Both the position numbers and the translations under genes were made by a program. A stretch of 64,000 nt of DNA from Saccharopolyspora dendranthemae. GTDB taxonomy: Bacteria > Actinomycetota > Actinomycetes > Mycobacteriales > Pseudonocardiaceae. The notes beneath the pieces are model-generated. The model did no database searches and was not told the DNA's origin. It saw only the letters and a list, made by a program, of their open reading frames with translations. The stretch lies in the NCBI RefSeq assembly GCF_007829955.1, contig NZ_VIWX01000001.1, positions 1,054,001 through 1,118,000 on the forward strand, given 5' to 3'. This document shows, piece by piece, positions 37,796 through 50,399 of the stretch (the first letter of the stretch is position 1; the number at the start of each line of letters is the position of its first letter).

Positions 37796-38248
37796 TCAGT
37801 CGACCGGGGTCTCCTCCTTGGGGAGGGTCTTGCGGAGCCGGTCTCGGATGCCCGCCAGGCGGCCCAGGACGCCGTTGACGAAGCGCGGCGAGTCATCGGT
37901 GGACAGAGCCCTGGCCAGCTCCACCGCCTCGTCCACGGCCACCACGGGCGGCACGTCGCCCTTCGGGCACCACAGCAGCTCGTAGAGGCCCAGCCGCAGC
38001 ACCGCGCGGTCCACGACCGGCATCCGCGAGAGCGTCCAGCCCTCGATGTGCTGGGTGAGCAGCTCGTCGATCCGCTCGCGGTTCTCGTTCACGCCCTCGA
38101 CCAGGATGATCGTGTAGTCGGGCACGGCGGCCGTGTCGGGCGCACCGATCCGGTCGGACATGAGCGTGACCACATCGGTCTCGCGCAGGTCGGCCTCGTA
38201 GAGGAAATCGACCGCACGCTTTCGAGCCTTGCTGCGCGAGCCGCTCAT
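37796..38248 (-). CDS. nusB: Transcription antitermination factor NusB
   Basis: 150 residues, all-helical NusB fold. [16 protein letters not shown] is the RNA-binding N-terminus, and [10 protein letters not shown] is the conserved C-terminal motif. It binds boxA RNA with NusE/S10 for rRNA antitermination. The start overlaps the efp stop (ATGA). A strong terminator follows it. Confidence 0.96.
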   Translation of the reverse strand: MSGSRSKARKRAVDFLYEADLRETDVVTLMSDRIGAPDTAAVPDYTIILVEGVNENRERIDELLTQHIEGWTLSRMPVVDRAVLRLGLYELLWCPKGDVPPVVAVDEAVELARALSTDDSPRFVNGVLGRLAGIRDRLRKTLPKEETPVD

Positions 38249-38811
38249 TTGGAGTTGACGCGGCTGAGGTACCGGCCGTCGCGCGGGTCGACCTTGACCT
38301 TGTCGCCGGTGTTCAGGAACAGCGGGACCTGGACCTCGGCTCCCGTCTCCAGCGTCGCCGGCTTGGTGCCGCCGGTCGAGCGGTCGCCCTGCACGCCCGG
38401 GTCGGTGTGCTCGACGACGAGCTCCACGGAGGCGGGCAGCTCGACGTACAGCGGCGCGTCCTCGTGCCGGGCCACGACCACCTGGCTGTTCTCCAGCATG
38501 TAGTTCGCGGCGTCACCGACGACATCGCTGGTCACGGTGACCTGGTCGAAGGTCTCGGGCTCCATGAAGACGTAGTCGTTGCCGTCGTAGTACAGGTAGG
38601 TCATCTCGCGACGGTCGACGTTCGCGGTGTCCACCTTCACGCCGGCGTTGAAGGTCTTGTCGACGACCTTGCCGGAGAGCACGTTCTTGAGGGTGGTGCG
38701 GACGAAGGCGCCGCCCTTGCCAGGCTTGACGTGCTGGAAGTTGACGACGGACCACAGCTGGCCGTCGAGGTTGAGCACCAGTCCGTTCTTCAGGTCGTTC
38801 GTGGAAGCCAC
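38245..38811 (-). CDS. efp: Elongation factor P
   Basis: 188 residues, three beta-barrel domains. The tip loop reads [10 protein letters not shown] with lysine near 32, the actinobacterial proline-loop type. It rescues ribosomes stalled at polyproline. The C-terminal signature [21 protein letters not shown] is complete. It is cotranscribed with nusB. Confidence 0.97.
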   Translation of the reverse strand: MASTNDLKNGLVLNLDGQLWSVVNFQHVKPGKGGAFVRTTLKNVLSGKVVDKTFNAGVKVDTANVDRREMTYLYYDGNDYVFMEPETFDQVTVTSDVVGDAANYMLENSQVVVARHEDAPLYVELPASVELVVEHTDPGVQGDRSTGGTKPATLETGAEVQVPLFLNTGDKVKVDPRDGRYLSRVNSK

Positions 38812-38894
38812 GTGGGTGTTCTCCTGTGGTGATGGCTTGGCGTTGCGCCGGGCCGCAACGGGCTGCCGGCGAAATTCCGCGCACTCGTCGTGCG

Positions 38895-40004
38895 TCAGAC
38901 TTCGACGAGCTCTTTGGTCGTCAGGGTGAGGAGCTCCGGTGTGCCGGGACGCACGACCAGTGTGTCCTCGATACGGACCCCGCCCTGCCCGGCCAGATAG
39001 ACGCCAGGCTCGACGGTGACCGCCATCCTTTCGGCAATTCTACCGTCCCCTCGCTGGGACAACGTGGGTGCCTCGTGGATCTCGAGCCCCACGCCGTGTC
39101 CCAAGCCGTGCAGGAACTGCTCGCCGTACCCGGCATCGGCGATCACGTCGCGGGCCGCGGTGTCGACGTCGCGGACCTCCGCGTCGATCTTCACCGCCGC
39201 TCGCCCGGCGCTCTGCGAGGCCCGGACCAGCTCGTAGATCTCCCGCTGCCAGTCGGCCGCCTTGCCCAGCACCACGGTGCGGGTCATGTCCGAGTGGTAG
39301 CCGTCGACCAGCGCGCCGAAGTCCATCTTGACGAAGTCCCCGGCGGCCAGGACCGCGTCGGTGGGCCGGTGGTGCGGGACCGCGGAATGCGCGCCCGCGG
39401 CGACGATCGTCTCGAACGACGGGCCCGCGGCGCCGTTGTCCAGCATCCGGGCCTCCAGGTCGCGGGCGACCTCCAGCTCGGTGCGCCCCGGGCGCAGCCC
39501 GCCGTGCTCGATGAGCTCGGTCAGCGCGCGGTCGGCGGCGGCGCAGGCCATCCGCAGGGCCTCGATCTCGGCTGCGTCCTTGATCAGCCTCAGCTGCTCG
39601 ACCGTGCCCGGTGCCCGGACCAGCTCGGACTTGCCCGCCGCGTCGTCGAGCACGTCCCGGTTGTCGACGGTGACGTGCTGGGATTCGAAACCGACCCGCC
39701 GGTACACGGCGGCTTCCTCGCCGAGCCGCTGCGCGATGGTCAGGTCGCTCGCCCGGTCGATGACGCGTTCCAGATCGCCGACCTGCTCCTCGGCCTGCGT
39801 CAGGTAGCGACCGTCGGTGCAGAACACCGTGCGGCTCTCGCCGCCGGGATCATCGGCGGCGTGCACCACCAGCGCGGCGTTGGACCCGGTGAAGCCCGTC
39901 AGGTAGCGGATGTTGAGCAGGTCGGTCACCAGCATGGCGTCCAGGTCCCGCTCCCGCAGCCGGCTGCGGAGTGCGTCTCGTCGGTGGGCGTGCGATTCGG
40001 ACAT
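38895..40004 (-). CDS. pepQ: M24 aminopeptidase P-family peptidase
   Basis: 369 residues. A creatinase N-terminal domain (about 1-140) is followed by a pita-bread metallopeptidase domain. Metal ligands lie in [18 protein letters not shown], in [14 protein letters not shown] and in TVEPGVYL. It cleaves X-Pro peptides in the cytoplasm. It is upstream of efp and nusB as in mycobacteria. In other genomes aroQ is adjacent; here about 6 kb of other genes lie between. The symbol pepQ follows common actinobacterial naming. Confidence 0.92.
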   Translation of the reverse strand: MSESHAHRRDALRSRLRERDLDAMLVTDLLNIRYLTGFTGSNAALVVHAADDPGGESRTVFCTDGRYLTQAEEQVGDLERVIDRASDLTIAQRLGEEAAVYRRVGFESQHVTVDNRDVLDDAAGKSELVRAPGTVEQLRLIKDAAEIEALRMACAAADRALTELIEHGGLRPGRTELEVARDLEARMLDNGAAGPSFETIVAAGAHSAVPHHRPTDAVLAAGDFVKMDFGALVDGYHSDMTRTVVLGKAADWQREIYELVRASQSAGRAAVKIDAEVRDVDTAARDVIADAGYGEQFLHGLGHGVGLEIHEAPTLSQRGDGRIAERMAVTVEPGVYLAGQGGVRIEDTLVVRPGTPELLTLTTKELVEV

Positions 40005-40184
40005 GTTTCGGACCCTAACTCGCAGGACAGCGGATTGACCTGCCTCGGACGGGCGATTGCGGAAAACCGCCAGGACATTGCTGGACGGACCCGTCACGTG
40101 CAACTCGGGGGCGCGGAAAGCCGCAGGTGAGCGGATCTTCCGCGGACCGGGAGGAGTGTCGGCCGGGGCCGGTATGGTTGCCGC

Positions 40185-40703
40185 GTGGAGTTGCGCTGGA
40201 GCACCCTGTCGGGCCCGGTCGGGGAGATCACCGCGGTGACCTCCGAGAGCGGTGTGCGGCACGTGGCCTTCGCCGGCCCGGACGTCGCGCTGAGCGAGTT
40301 CCCCTCGGCCGAGCGCGGCGGTCCGGCCGATGAGGTGGTGCGCCAGCTCGACGAGTACTTCTCCGGCCACCGCAAGGAGTTCCAGCTCGCGATCGACTGG
40401 ACCGGTCTCGACGGGCTGCGCGCGCACGTGCTGCGGACGCTGCAGGAGCTGGTGCCCTTCGGCGACACCGTCAGCTACAAGGGCCTCGCCGAGCTCTCCG
40501 GCAGGCCGGAGGCGTCCCGCGCGGTGGGCACGATCATGGGCTCCAACCCGGTGCCGCTGATCGTGCCGTGCCACCGGGTGCTGGCCTCCGGCGGCGGGCT
40601 CGGCGGGTTCGGACCCGGCCTGGACGCCAAGCGAAAGCTGCTGGTGCTAGAGGGAATCCTGGAGCCCAGCCTGCTCGAACTCGACCTGGTGCGAGACGAA
40701 TAG
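40185..40703 (+). CDS. ogt: Methylated-DNA-protein cysteine methyltransferase
   Basis: 172 residues. Suicidal alkyl acceptor Cys129 lies in VPLIVPCHRVLASGGGLGGFG. The helix-turn-helix part reads VSYKGLAELSGRPEASRAVG. It removes O6-alkyl groups from guanine. The GTG start at 40185 has no strong Shine-Dalgarno and may be leaderless. Its last 57 bp overlap the convergent gene at 40647. Confidence 0.93.
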   Translation: MELRWSTLSGPVGEITAVTSESGVRHVAFAGPDVALSEFPSAERGGPADEVVRQLDEYFSGHRKEFQLAIDWTGLDGLRAHVLRTLQELVPFGDTVSYKGLAELSGRPEASRAVGTIMGSNPVPLIVPCHRVLASGGGLGGFGPGLDAKRKLLVLEGILEPSLLELDLVRDE

Positions 40704-41342
40704 GTGGTAGGTCGTCTCGCGCTGCCCGAGGGTGACCGGGATCGCCAGCTCGACGCACTCGCCGAAGACGTCGCGCATCGCTCCCAGCAGGTCCGGTGAG
40801 GTGTCGGCCGACCACACCGCGAGCGTGCCGCCGGGAGCGAGCTTGTCCTCGCAGCGGCGGAGGAAGGGCGACTCGTAGAGGGCCGAGTTCGCCTCGTAGA
40901 CCAGGAAGTCCGGACCGTTGTCGACGTCGAGCAGCAGCACGTCGCAGCCGCCGTCCGGCTGGTCCTCCAGGACCTCCGCGACGTCGCCGACGCTGATGCG
41001 CACCCGCTCGTCGGCCAGCGCGGCCGCGGTGTCGGGGATCAGGCCGTCGCGGTGCCAGGCGACCAGATCGGCTTCGATCTCGACCACGTGCGCCTCGCGC
41101 ACGCGCTCGTCGGCCAGCACCTCGCGCAGCGTGAACCCGAGCCCGAGCCCGCCGATCAGCACCCGCAGCCCGTCGGTGCGGGTGAGGTGCTCCAGCGTGG
41201 CGGTGGCCAGCATGCGCTCGGTCGCGGTGTGCGCGGTGTCCATCACGAACACGCCGTTGACCCGCAGTTCCAGCGCGTCGTCGCGGCGCATCAGCACGAG
41301 CTCACCGCGCTCGGCGACCGCGCGGGCGAGAACCTCAGACAT
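40647..41342 (-). CDS. Spermidine-synthase-like SAM-fold protein
   Basis: 231 residues. The Rossmann motif VLIGGLGLGFTLREVL, then VVEIEADLVAWHRD and VLLLDVDNGPDFLVYEAN match the SpeE-like/methyltransferase group without the N-terminal beta domain of true spermidine synthase. Substrate unknown. The ATG at 41342 lacks a clear Shine-Dalgarno. Its 3' end overlaps ogt tail to tail by 57 bp. Confidence 0.8.
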   Translation of the reverse strand: MSEVLARAVAERGELVLMRRDDALELRVNGVFVMDTAHTATERMLATATLEHLTRTDGLRVLIGGLGLGFTLREVLADERVREAHVVEIEADLVAWHRDGLIPDTAAALADERVRISVGDVAEVLEDQPDGGCDVLLLDVDNGPDFLVYEANSALYESPFLRRCEDKLAPGGTLAVWSADTSPDLLGAMRDVFGECVELAIPVTLGQRETTYHLFVSHQVEFEQAGLQDSL

Positions 41343-41550
41343 GGCCGTTGAGACTACCCGGCCGTTCCCACCGGCTCGCACGAACTGGCAATTTCGCAGG
41401 TCAGCGAATCTGAACCGATTCGCCCCGGCGGAGCCGGCGAACTCGCTGGTCAGGCGGCCGGCTGAGCCATCCGGACGAGCTCCGGCTGCGCGGAACGGCC
41501 GCTTTGCCGATCTTGGGAGCGCTCTCAGAATGAGCCGTGGCGAACGCCCC

Positions 41551-42864
41551 TCAGGCGCCCGTCCGGGCGGGATCCGCGCCCCGGTCCGCGGCGGGCTCCT
41601 CGGGGGCGTTCCGCCGGATCGACACCGAGAAGGCCGTCGCCAGCAGGCAGAGCAACCCGGCTCCGTACCAGGCGAGCGCGTAGTCGCCGAAGTGGTCGCG
41701 GATCAGCCCGGCTCCACCGGCGATGAACGCGGCGCCGATCTGGTGCGAGGCGAACACCCAGCCGAACACCACCGAGGCCTTCGACCCGAAGTGCTCCCGG
41801 CACAGCGCCATCGTCGGCGGCACCGTGGCGACCCAGTCCAGGCCGTAGAACACCACGAACAGCACCATCTCGATGCCCGGCGCCGGAGCGAACAGGTGCG
41901 GCAGCACGAACAGCGAGATCCCGCGCAGCGTGTAGTAGATCGCGAGCAGCACCCGCGGGTTGATCTTGTCGGTGAGGTATCCCGACGCCACCGTGCCCAG
42001 CACGTCGAAGATGCCGATGACCGCGAGCAGGCCCGCGGCCATCGTGGTGGGCATCCCGTGGTCGTGCGCGGCGGGCACGAAGTGGGTGTTGACCAGACCG
42101 TTCGTGCTCGCACCGCAGATCGCGAAACCACCTGCCAGCAACCAGAAGGTGCGCGTCCGCGCGGCCTCCGCCAGCGCCTTGACCGCCAGGACCGCGGGAT
42201 TTCCGCGCTCGCGCACCGGTTCCGGCTCGTCACCGTTGGCGCCGTAGGCGGACATCCCGAGATCGCTGGGATGTTCGCGCATGACCAGCCGGACGATCAC
42301 CGCCACCAGCAGGGCCGAGGCGGTGATGACCAACGAGGCCACCCGCCAGCCCCAGTTCTCCACCAGCACCGCCTCCACCGGCAGGAAGACCAGCTGGCCG
42401 GTCGCGCTGCCCGCCGTGAGCACCCCGCTCACCAGACCTCGCCTGGCCACGAACCAGCGATCCACCACAGTGGACACGAACGCCAGCGCCATCGAGCCGG
42501 TCCCCAAGCCCACCAGCAGCCCCCAGCACAGGATCAGCTGCCACGGCTCGGTCATGAAGACCGTCAGCCCGCTGCCGACGCCCACCAGCACCAGCGCCGC
42601 GGTGGTGACGCGCCGGATCCCGAACCGGATCATCAGCGCCGCCGCGAACGGCGCGGTGAGGCCGTACAGCAGCAGGTTGAGCGACACCGCCGCCGAGATC
42701 AGCCCGTGCGGCCAGCCGAACTCCTGGTGCAGCGGGTCCATCAGGACTCCGGGCGCCGACCGGAAGGCCGCGGCCCCCACCAGGGCGATGAACGCGACGA
42801 CGGCGATCGACCAAGCGGGGTGGACCCGCGCAGGCAGCACTCGAACCATGCTGACCAGCATCAT
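41551..42864 (-). CDS. MFS transporter
   Basis: 437 residues with about 12 membrane segments. The loop 2-3 motif FGIRRVTTAALVLVGVGSGL and the GTGSMALAF helix resemble the oxalate/formate or monocarboxylate (OFA/MCT) branch. The substrate is unknown. It is divergent from the GlxA-type regulator at 42921 across 56 bp, so that regulator probably controls it. Confidence 0.85.
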   Translation of the reverse strand: MMLVSMVRVLPARVHPAWSIAVVAFIALVGAAAFRSAPGVLMDPLHQEFGWPHGLISAAVSLNLLLYGLTAPFAAALMIRFGIRRVTTAALVLVGVGSGLTVFMTEPWQLILCWGLLVGLGTGSMALAFVSTVVDRWFVARRGLVSGVLTAGSATGQLVFLPVEAVLVENWGWRVASLVITASALLVAVIVRLVMREHPSDLGMSAYGANGDEPEPVRERGNPAVLAVKALAEAARTRTFWLLAGGFAICGASTNGLVNTHFVPAAHDHGMPTTMAAGLLAVIGIFDVLGTVASGYLTDKINPRVLLAIYYTLRGISLFVLPHLFAPAPGIEMVLFVVFYGLDWVATVPPTMALCREHFGSKASVVFGWVFASHQIGAAFIAGGAGLIRDHFGDYALAWYGAGLLCLLATAFSVSIRRNAPEEPAADRGADPARTGA

Positions 42865-42920
42865 CCAGCGCTGGTGACCGAACCAGTGGCCGGAAGGACA
42901 ATCTGTGGGAAGATTCGGCC

Positions 42921-43868
42921 ATGAGGCCGCATCGCATCGCCGTGCTGGGCGTGGACACCGTCGTCGGGTTCGACCTGTCGATCGCGCCGCAGGTCTTCCC
43001 CTGCGCCTCCAGCTCGGACGACCCGCTGTACGAGGTCCACGTCTGCAGCATCGACGGCGGCCCCCTCCGCACGACCAGAGGGTTCTCGATCATGCCGGAG
43101 TCCGGGACGGACGCGCTGGGCGAACCGGACACCGTGATCGTCCCCGGCGTCGAGACCGACGACTTCGCCGAGGACCCCAAGGTCACCGCGTACCTGCGGA
43201 ACCTGCCCGCGGGCACGCGGATCATGTCGATCTGCACCGGCGCCTTCGTGCTCGCCGCCGCGGGCCTGCTCGACGGACGGCCCGCGACCACGCACTGGGC
43301 GCACGTCGAGCAGTTCCGCGAGATGTTCCCGAAGGTCGACCTGCGTCCCGACGTGCTGTTCGTCGACGACGGCGACGTGCTGTCCTCGGCCGGTGTGGCA
43401 GCCGGGATCGACCTGTGCCTGCACGTCCTCCGCAACGACCACGGCAGCGACGTCGCCAACCGGGCCGCGCGGCGCAACATCGTCCCGCCCTGGCGCGACG
43501 GAGGGCAGTCGCAGTTCATCGAGCGCCCGATGCCCTCCCCCGGCATCACCGGCACCGCGCCCACCCGTGAATGGTTGATGCACCGGCTCGCCGAACCGCT
43601 GACGCTGGAGGCGATCGCCGCGCACGCTGGCATGAGCGTGCGGACCTTCACCCGGCGCTTCCGCGAGGAGACCGGGACATCACCGCTGGACTGGCTGCTG
43701 CGGCAGCGCATCGAGCACGCGCGGCACCTGCTGGAGCACACCGACCTCCCGATCGAGGAGGTCGCGCTGAACTCGGGGCTGAGCACGGCGACGTCGTTGC
43801 GCAAGCACCTGCGGGCCCGGATGGGCATCGGCCCGGCCGCCTACCGGCGGACCTTCCACCAGCAGTAG
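42921..43868 (+). CDS. GlxA-type AraC-family regulator
   Basis: 315 residues: a DJ-1/PfpI-like domain (about 1-195, with the elbow MSICTGAFVLAAAGLL) and two AraC helix-turn-helix motifs (TLEAIAAHAGMSVRTFTRRF and IEEVALNSGLSTATSLRKHL). This group controls catabolic or transport genes; the divergent MFS gene is the likely target. The ligand is unknown. Confidence 0.92.
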   Translation: MRPHRIAVLGVDTVVGFDLSIAPQVFPCASSSDDPLYEVHVCSIDGGPLRTTRGFSIMPESGTDALGEPDTVIVPGVETDDFAEDPKVTAYLRNLPAGTRIMSICTGAFVLAAAGLLDGRPATTHWAHVEQFREMFPKVDLRPDVLFVDDGDVLSSAGVAAGIDLCLHVLRNDHGSDVANRAARRNIVPPWRDGGQSQFIERPMPSPGITGTAPTREWLMHRLAEPLTLEAIAAHAGMSVRTFTRRFREETGTSPLDWLLRQRIEHARHLLEHTDLPIEEVALNSGLSTATSLRKHLRARMGIGPAAYRRTFHQQ

Positions 43869-43952
43869 CCGCGCCCGCTCACGACCCGAGCAACCTTCCC
43901 GGCCGATGCGCGTCTTCTCAGTTGAGCGATCGGCACGGAGGAGGCGCGGAAC

Positions 43953-44630
43953 ATGACTCGGGCGAGGATCATCCTGGCGGCGACCGCCGCACTGCTGACC
44001 GCAGGCCTCAGCGCCTGCAACGAAGAAGGCGACAACGCGTCGTCCGGCGGCGTGGTCATCGAAGACCCCACGACCGGAGCCTCCGCGGGGTCCCAGGTCA
44101 CCGAGGGGCCTGCGCCGAGCGAGGCGGAACCGCCGGAGACCCAGGGCAGCGGCGAGCCTTCCGAGACGGCGACGGAGGAGAGCGAGCAGCCGGCCGTGCA
44201 GCTGTGCGAGGTCGGGGACCTGACCGTGACGGTGAAGTACGTCGACGCCGGGGCCGGAACCGTGCACCGCGCGCTGCAGTTCACCAACTCCGGCAGCCGC
44301 ACGTGCGAGATCCAGGGATTCGCCGGTGTGTCGTTCGTCGGCGGCGAGGACGGCCATCAGATCGGCAAGCCCGCCGATCGCGTCGGCGACAAGGGACCGG
44401 CCATCACGCTGCGAGCCGGTTCCCAGGCGTGGGCCCCGCTCGCGTCCCCGCACGCGGAGAACTACGACCCGGAGACCTGCCGGCCGGAGGAGGCCCGGGG
44501 ACTGCGCATCTACCCGCCCCAGGAGTACGACTCGCTGTTCGTCCCCCTGGCCGAAACCGCCTGCGGCAACCCGAACCTCCCAGGCGAACAGCTCAAGGTC
44601 GAAACCCTCCACCAAGGCTCCCCGTCCTGA
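43953..44630 (+). CDS. DUF4232-type lipoprotein
   Basis: 225 residues. Signal peptide and lipobox (LTAGLSAC, acceptor near 22), an acidic Ser/Thr/Pro/Glu-rich linker (about 25-85), then a DUF4232-like beta domain with RALQFTNSGSRTCEIQGFAGVSF and conserved cysteines. It is a surface protein of unknown role, common in actinomycetes. GGAGGAGGCGC precedes the ATG. It ends just before a palindromic repeat. Confidence 0.85.
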   Translation: MTRARIILAATAALLTAGLSACNEEGDNASSGGVVIEDPTTGASAGSQVTEGPAPSEAEPPETQGSGEPSETATEESEQPAVQLCEVGDLTVTVKYVDAGAGTVHRALQFTNSGSRTCEIQGFAGVSFVGGEDGHQIGKPADRVGDKGPAITLRAGSQAWAPLASPHAENYDPETCRPEEARGLRIYPPQEYDSLFVPLAETACGNPNLPGEQLKVETLHQGSPS

Positions 44631-44661
44631 CCGGCTCCGTCTGGACCTGGTCGGGTGAAAT

Positions 44662-44728
44662 CCCAGTTTTAGTCCAAACTGAGCGGACATTTCGGGCGTC
44701 GAGGGTCCTCGGTTTGGACTAAAACTGC
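44662..44728. repeat. Palindromic intergenic repeat, copy 3 (subtype B)
   Basis: 67 bp between two convergent genes: 32 bp past the DUF4232 stop and 20 bp past the stop of the gene at 44748. The last arm bases are altered (ACTGCGC for ACTGGGA). Confidence 0.88.
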
Positions 44729-44747
44729 GCGATGTCAACGTTCGTTG

Positions 44748-46210
44748 TCAACGTGCGCCCGAGCGGAGGTCGCCCTGAACGGGGTGGGCTCGCCACTGCG
44801 CCTCGGTCACGTCCGCGATCGCGGAGGCGTTCGCCTTCGCCGCCTCCTCCGTGACCAGCCACGAACGACCCTTCGCGTCGAGGAGACCGATCTCGCCCGA
44901 CGGGGACCGCAGCGCCGGGGCGCCGGAGGCGATCTCGGCGACCACCGGCAAGCCGTCCACCGCGTCCGGCCGGTCGTCGAGCATCCCGGTCGCCAGGGTT
45001 TCGGCCACCGATCGGCGTTCGAGGCGAACCTTCCCGCCGTCGTGGACGAGGTCGACCGTCCGAATCGGCGAGGGAACCGCGAAGCCCTCCAACGCCCGGG
45101 CCGCCCGCGGAGCGGTGTCGCAGCCGTCCGCGTCGGTGACGTCGATGCCGAAGTGCCGGATGTCGGTGGGAGCCGGAGCCAGCCCGGTGGCGCGCAGGAC
45201 GTCGAGCGGCACCGTCCCGCACGGGTCCGATGTGGACGGACTAATCCACCCCTCCCCGTCGCGGATCAACCCCGGACCCTCCTGCCACGGACCGGGAATC
45301 GTCACCGGCGCGTAGGGATGGCGGGTGAATTCCCTGTCCCAGAAGGTGATCCGGGTTCCGCCGGTGGTCTGGTGCGCGATGGCGAAGGCGTCCAGCGTCG
45401 GCGAGTAGGCCAAGTCCGCGCTGAACGCGTCGGCCACCGATCGCTCGCGCTCCCCGCCCGCCGGACGGAACCCGCGCTCGGTCAGCGCCTGAACGTCCTT
45501 GCCGAACAGCGGATCTCGCGATCGCAGCACGAACTGACCGGCACCGTTCCAGCCGGCGCCCTTCGCCGTGGTGTCGGTGAACATCAGGTAGAACCAGCCG
45601 TCCACGAACACCGCGGACGGCTGCCCGGCTCCGTAGACGTTGGCGCGCTGCACCTCGCCCGCTGCTGAGGCGATCGGCGCGGGACGGCGGGTCCAGGCCC
45701 GGCCGTCCGCGCTGCCGGCGACGCCGATGGCGTTGCCGTGCGCGTGATCCCCTGCCGCACCCGTGTAGTAGAGGTAGTACCGGCCGCCCACCCGCAGCAC
45801 CGAGGGATCGCAGGTGTGCATGCCGTCGAAACGCCCCGGCTCACCGGAGAAGACGGGGACCGCGGGCGCACCGCCCTCGGCGAACGGGCCGTCCGGCGAT
45901 GCCGACGAGGCGTGCAGGATGTCGTCGCCCGCAGGCCCCACGCCCGGCAGCTGGCTGCACCACCACGCCCGGTACCGGCCGTCCTCGGCCAGCACCGTCG
46001 GCCCGTAGTTGTAGGGCGCGGGCTGCCCGCCCGCCGCCACGACGCCCGGACTCCCCCGCTCGGCGCCCGTGGTCAGCTCCACCGGCTGCGGCACCGGAGC
46101 CGGGCGCCGCTGCTGCGCGACCGGGGCGACGGGAGTGCCGGAGACGTGCGTGCACCCGGCCAGCAGCGCGACGGCGACCAGGCATAACGGCAGCCGGCCG
46201 GAGCCGCGCA

Positions 46211-46211
<1 letters not shown>
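44748..46211 (-). CDS. Glycosidase-like lipoprotein (five-bladed propeller, GH43/GH32-like)
   Basis: About 487 residues. A short signal and lipobox (VAVALLAGC, acceptor near 17) anchor it to the membrane surface. The body has propeller-type motifs: YNYGPTVLAEDGRYRAWWC, then FDGMHTCDPSVLRVGGRYY followed by LYYTG, and GPWQEGPGLI. These resemble GH43/GH32/GH68 relatives; DPSV may hold the nucleophile or base. The GTG at 46211 overlaps the aroQ stop by one base (TAGTG), an unexpected coupling with a shikimate gene. The substrate is unknown. Confidence 0.75.
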
Positions 46212-48409
<2,198 letters not shown>

Positions 48410-48413
<4 letters not shown>

Positions 48414-49615
48414 CGCACCTGCCGCTTCTCCGCGCGCTCGCGCAGCGAGGCGAGGTAGCCCTCCACGTTGCGGCGGGTCTCCGGCAACGAGTCGCCGCCG
48501 AACTTCTCCAGCGCGGCCTCGGCCAGCACCAGGGCCACCATCGTCTCGGCGACCACGGCGGCGCGCGGCACGGCGGTGATGTCGGAGCGCTGGTGCATCG
48601 CCTGCGCGGGCTCACCGGTCACCATGTCCACAGTGGCCAGTGCGCGCGGGAGGCTGGAGATGGGCTTCTTGGCTGCGCGCACGATCAGCGGCTCGCCGTT
48701 GGTGATGCCGCCTTCCAGACCACCGGCGCGGTTGCTGTCGCGGCGGACCCAGTTGACGCCCTGGTCGGGGTAGATCTCGTCGTGCGCGGCGCTGCCCCGG
48801 CGGTGGGCGTTGGCGAAGCCCTCGCCGATCTCCACACCCTTGATCGCCTGGACGCTCATCAGCGCACCGGCCAGGCGCGCGTCCAGCTTGCGGTCCCAGT
48901 GCACGTGCGAGCCGATGCCCGGGGGCAGGTTGTAGGCGATGACCTCGACGACACCGCCGAGCGTGTCGCCGTCCTTCTTCGCCGCGTCCACCTCGGCCAT
49001 CATCCGCTCGGTGGCGGTGTCGCCGAAGGCGCGCACCGGGTTCTCGTCGATCGCGGCGAGGTCGTCGGGGCCCGGCAGCACCTCACCCGAGGCGTCGACG
49101 CCGCCGAGGCTGACGACGTGGCTGACGATCTCCACGCCGAACAGCTGGCGGAGGAACTGCCGCGCGACGGTGCCCGCGGCGACGCGGGCGGCGGTCTCGC
49201 GGGCGCTCGCCCGCTCCAGGACCGGGCGGGCCTCGTCGAAGCCGTACTTCTGCATGCCGGCGATGTCGGCGTGGCCGGGTCGCGGGCGGGTCAGCGGCTC
49301 GTTGCGGGCCAGGTCGGCCAGCACGTCCTCGTCGACCGGGTCGGCGGCCATGACCTGTTCCCACTTGGGCCACTCGGTGTTGCCGATGCGCACCGCGATC
49401 GGGCCACCCTGGGTGCGGCCGTGCCGGACGCCGCCGATGATCTCCAGCGCGTCGGACTCGAAGTTCATCCGCGGGCTGCGCCCGAAACCGAGCTTGCGAC
49501 GCTCCAACTGGGTCGCGATCTCGGTCGAGGTCACCTCGACCCCGGCCACCATGCCTTCCAGCACCGCCACGAGGGCGGGGCCGTGCGATTCTCCAGCGGT
49601 CATCCAGCGCAACAC
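48410..49615 (-). CDS. aroC: Chorismate synthase
   Basis: 401 residues from the GTG at 49615, which gives the family-typical start [12 protein letters not shown]; an earlier GTG would add six residues. FMN/EPSP motifs include [16 protein letters not shown] and the C-terminal [13 protein letters not shown]. It makes chorismate. Confidence 0.97.
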
Positions 49616-49664
49616 ACCTGTAGATCCTGCCACGCTCTACCCAGGAGGAACGCGCCCGGGTGGG

Positions 49665-50252
49665 TCAGGGCCAGAACAGCGTCACCAGCCAGGACGGAAC
49701 GACCATCGCCGGACCGTGCGCGACGGCTCCCGCCGGCCGCGACAGGGCCCCGAGGAGCGTGAGCGCGGCCGCCGCGGCGACGACACCGACGACGGCCGGC
49801 ACCGACACCGCACCCACGGCAGCACCCAGGACACCGGCGAGCTTGACGTCCCCGCCACCCATCGCGCTCGGCGCTACGAGCCTGACCAGCAGATACGTCC
49901 CGCCGAACAGCGCGAGTCCGGCCACCGAGCCGACCGCGACCTCCGGCCGGTGCCACGCGGCGAGCACCAGCAGCGCTGCGGTCACCGGGTAGGCCGGCAG
50001 CGTCAGGGCATCAGGAAGCCGGTGAACCCGCAGGTCGCAGACCCCGAGCAGAACTCCGCCCCACGCCAGCAGGAGCGGTACCGCGATCCACCACCACGGC
50101 ATCCCGCGCAGGGCGATCACACCCCACGCCACCGAGACGCCGACCTCGCACCAACCGGCGGGCACCACAGCTCCCCGCCGCAACCCGCCGAGCAACCGGC
50201 GCCCCGCCCAACCGGCGAGAACCCCGGCCACCACCATGATCAACACGCTCAT
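49665..50252 (-). CDS. A24-family prepilin peptidase-like membrane protein
   Basis: 195 residues, about seven membrane segments. The two catalytic aspartates lie in VCDLRVHRLPD and GGGDVKLAG. The N-terminal methyltransferase domain of PilD is absent, as in the short actinobacterial form (Rv2551c position between aroE and aroC). It processes type IV or Flp/Tad pilins; no pilin gene is in this window. Confidence 0.85.
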   Translation of the reverse strand: MSVLIMVVAGVLAGWAGRRLLGGLRRGAVVPAGWCEVGVSVAWGVIALRGMPWWWIAVPLLLAWGGVLLGVCDLRVHRLPDALTLPAYPVTAALLVLAAWHRPEVAVGSVAGLALFGGTYLLVRLVAPSAMGGGDVKLAGVLGAAVGAVSVPAVVGVVAAAAALTLLGALSRPAGAVAHGPAMVVPSWLVTLFWP

Positions 50253-50337
50253 CAGCGCAACATCGCCGATGTCCGGATCCCCGCCGGGGACCTACCCAGC
50301 GAAAGGCCGCGTGTCGGGACGCCCGCCCGGGTGATTT

Positions 50338-50399
50338 CCCAGTTTTAGTCCAAACCGAGGACAGTTGATGCCCGAAATGTCCGCTCAGTTTGGACTAAA
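50338..50399. repeat. Palindromic repeat copy 4 (subtype B), left part split by IS
   Basis: 62 bp of a palindrome of the same family. It ends in the target site ACTAAA (50394-50399), right where the IS481 element begins. The remaining piece continues at 51512-51517 after the duplicated ACTAAA at 51506-51511. Rejoined, the sequence gives a normal repeat. Confidence 0.92.
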
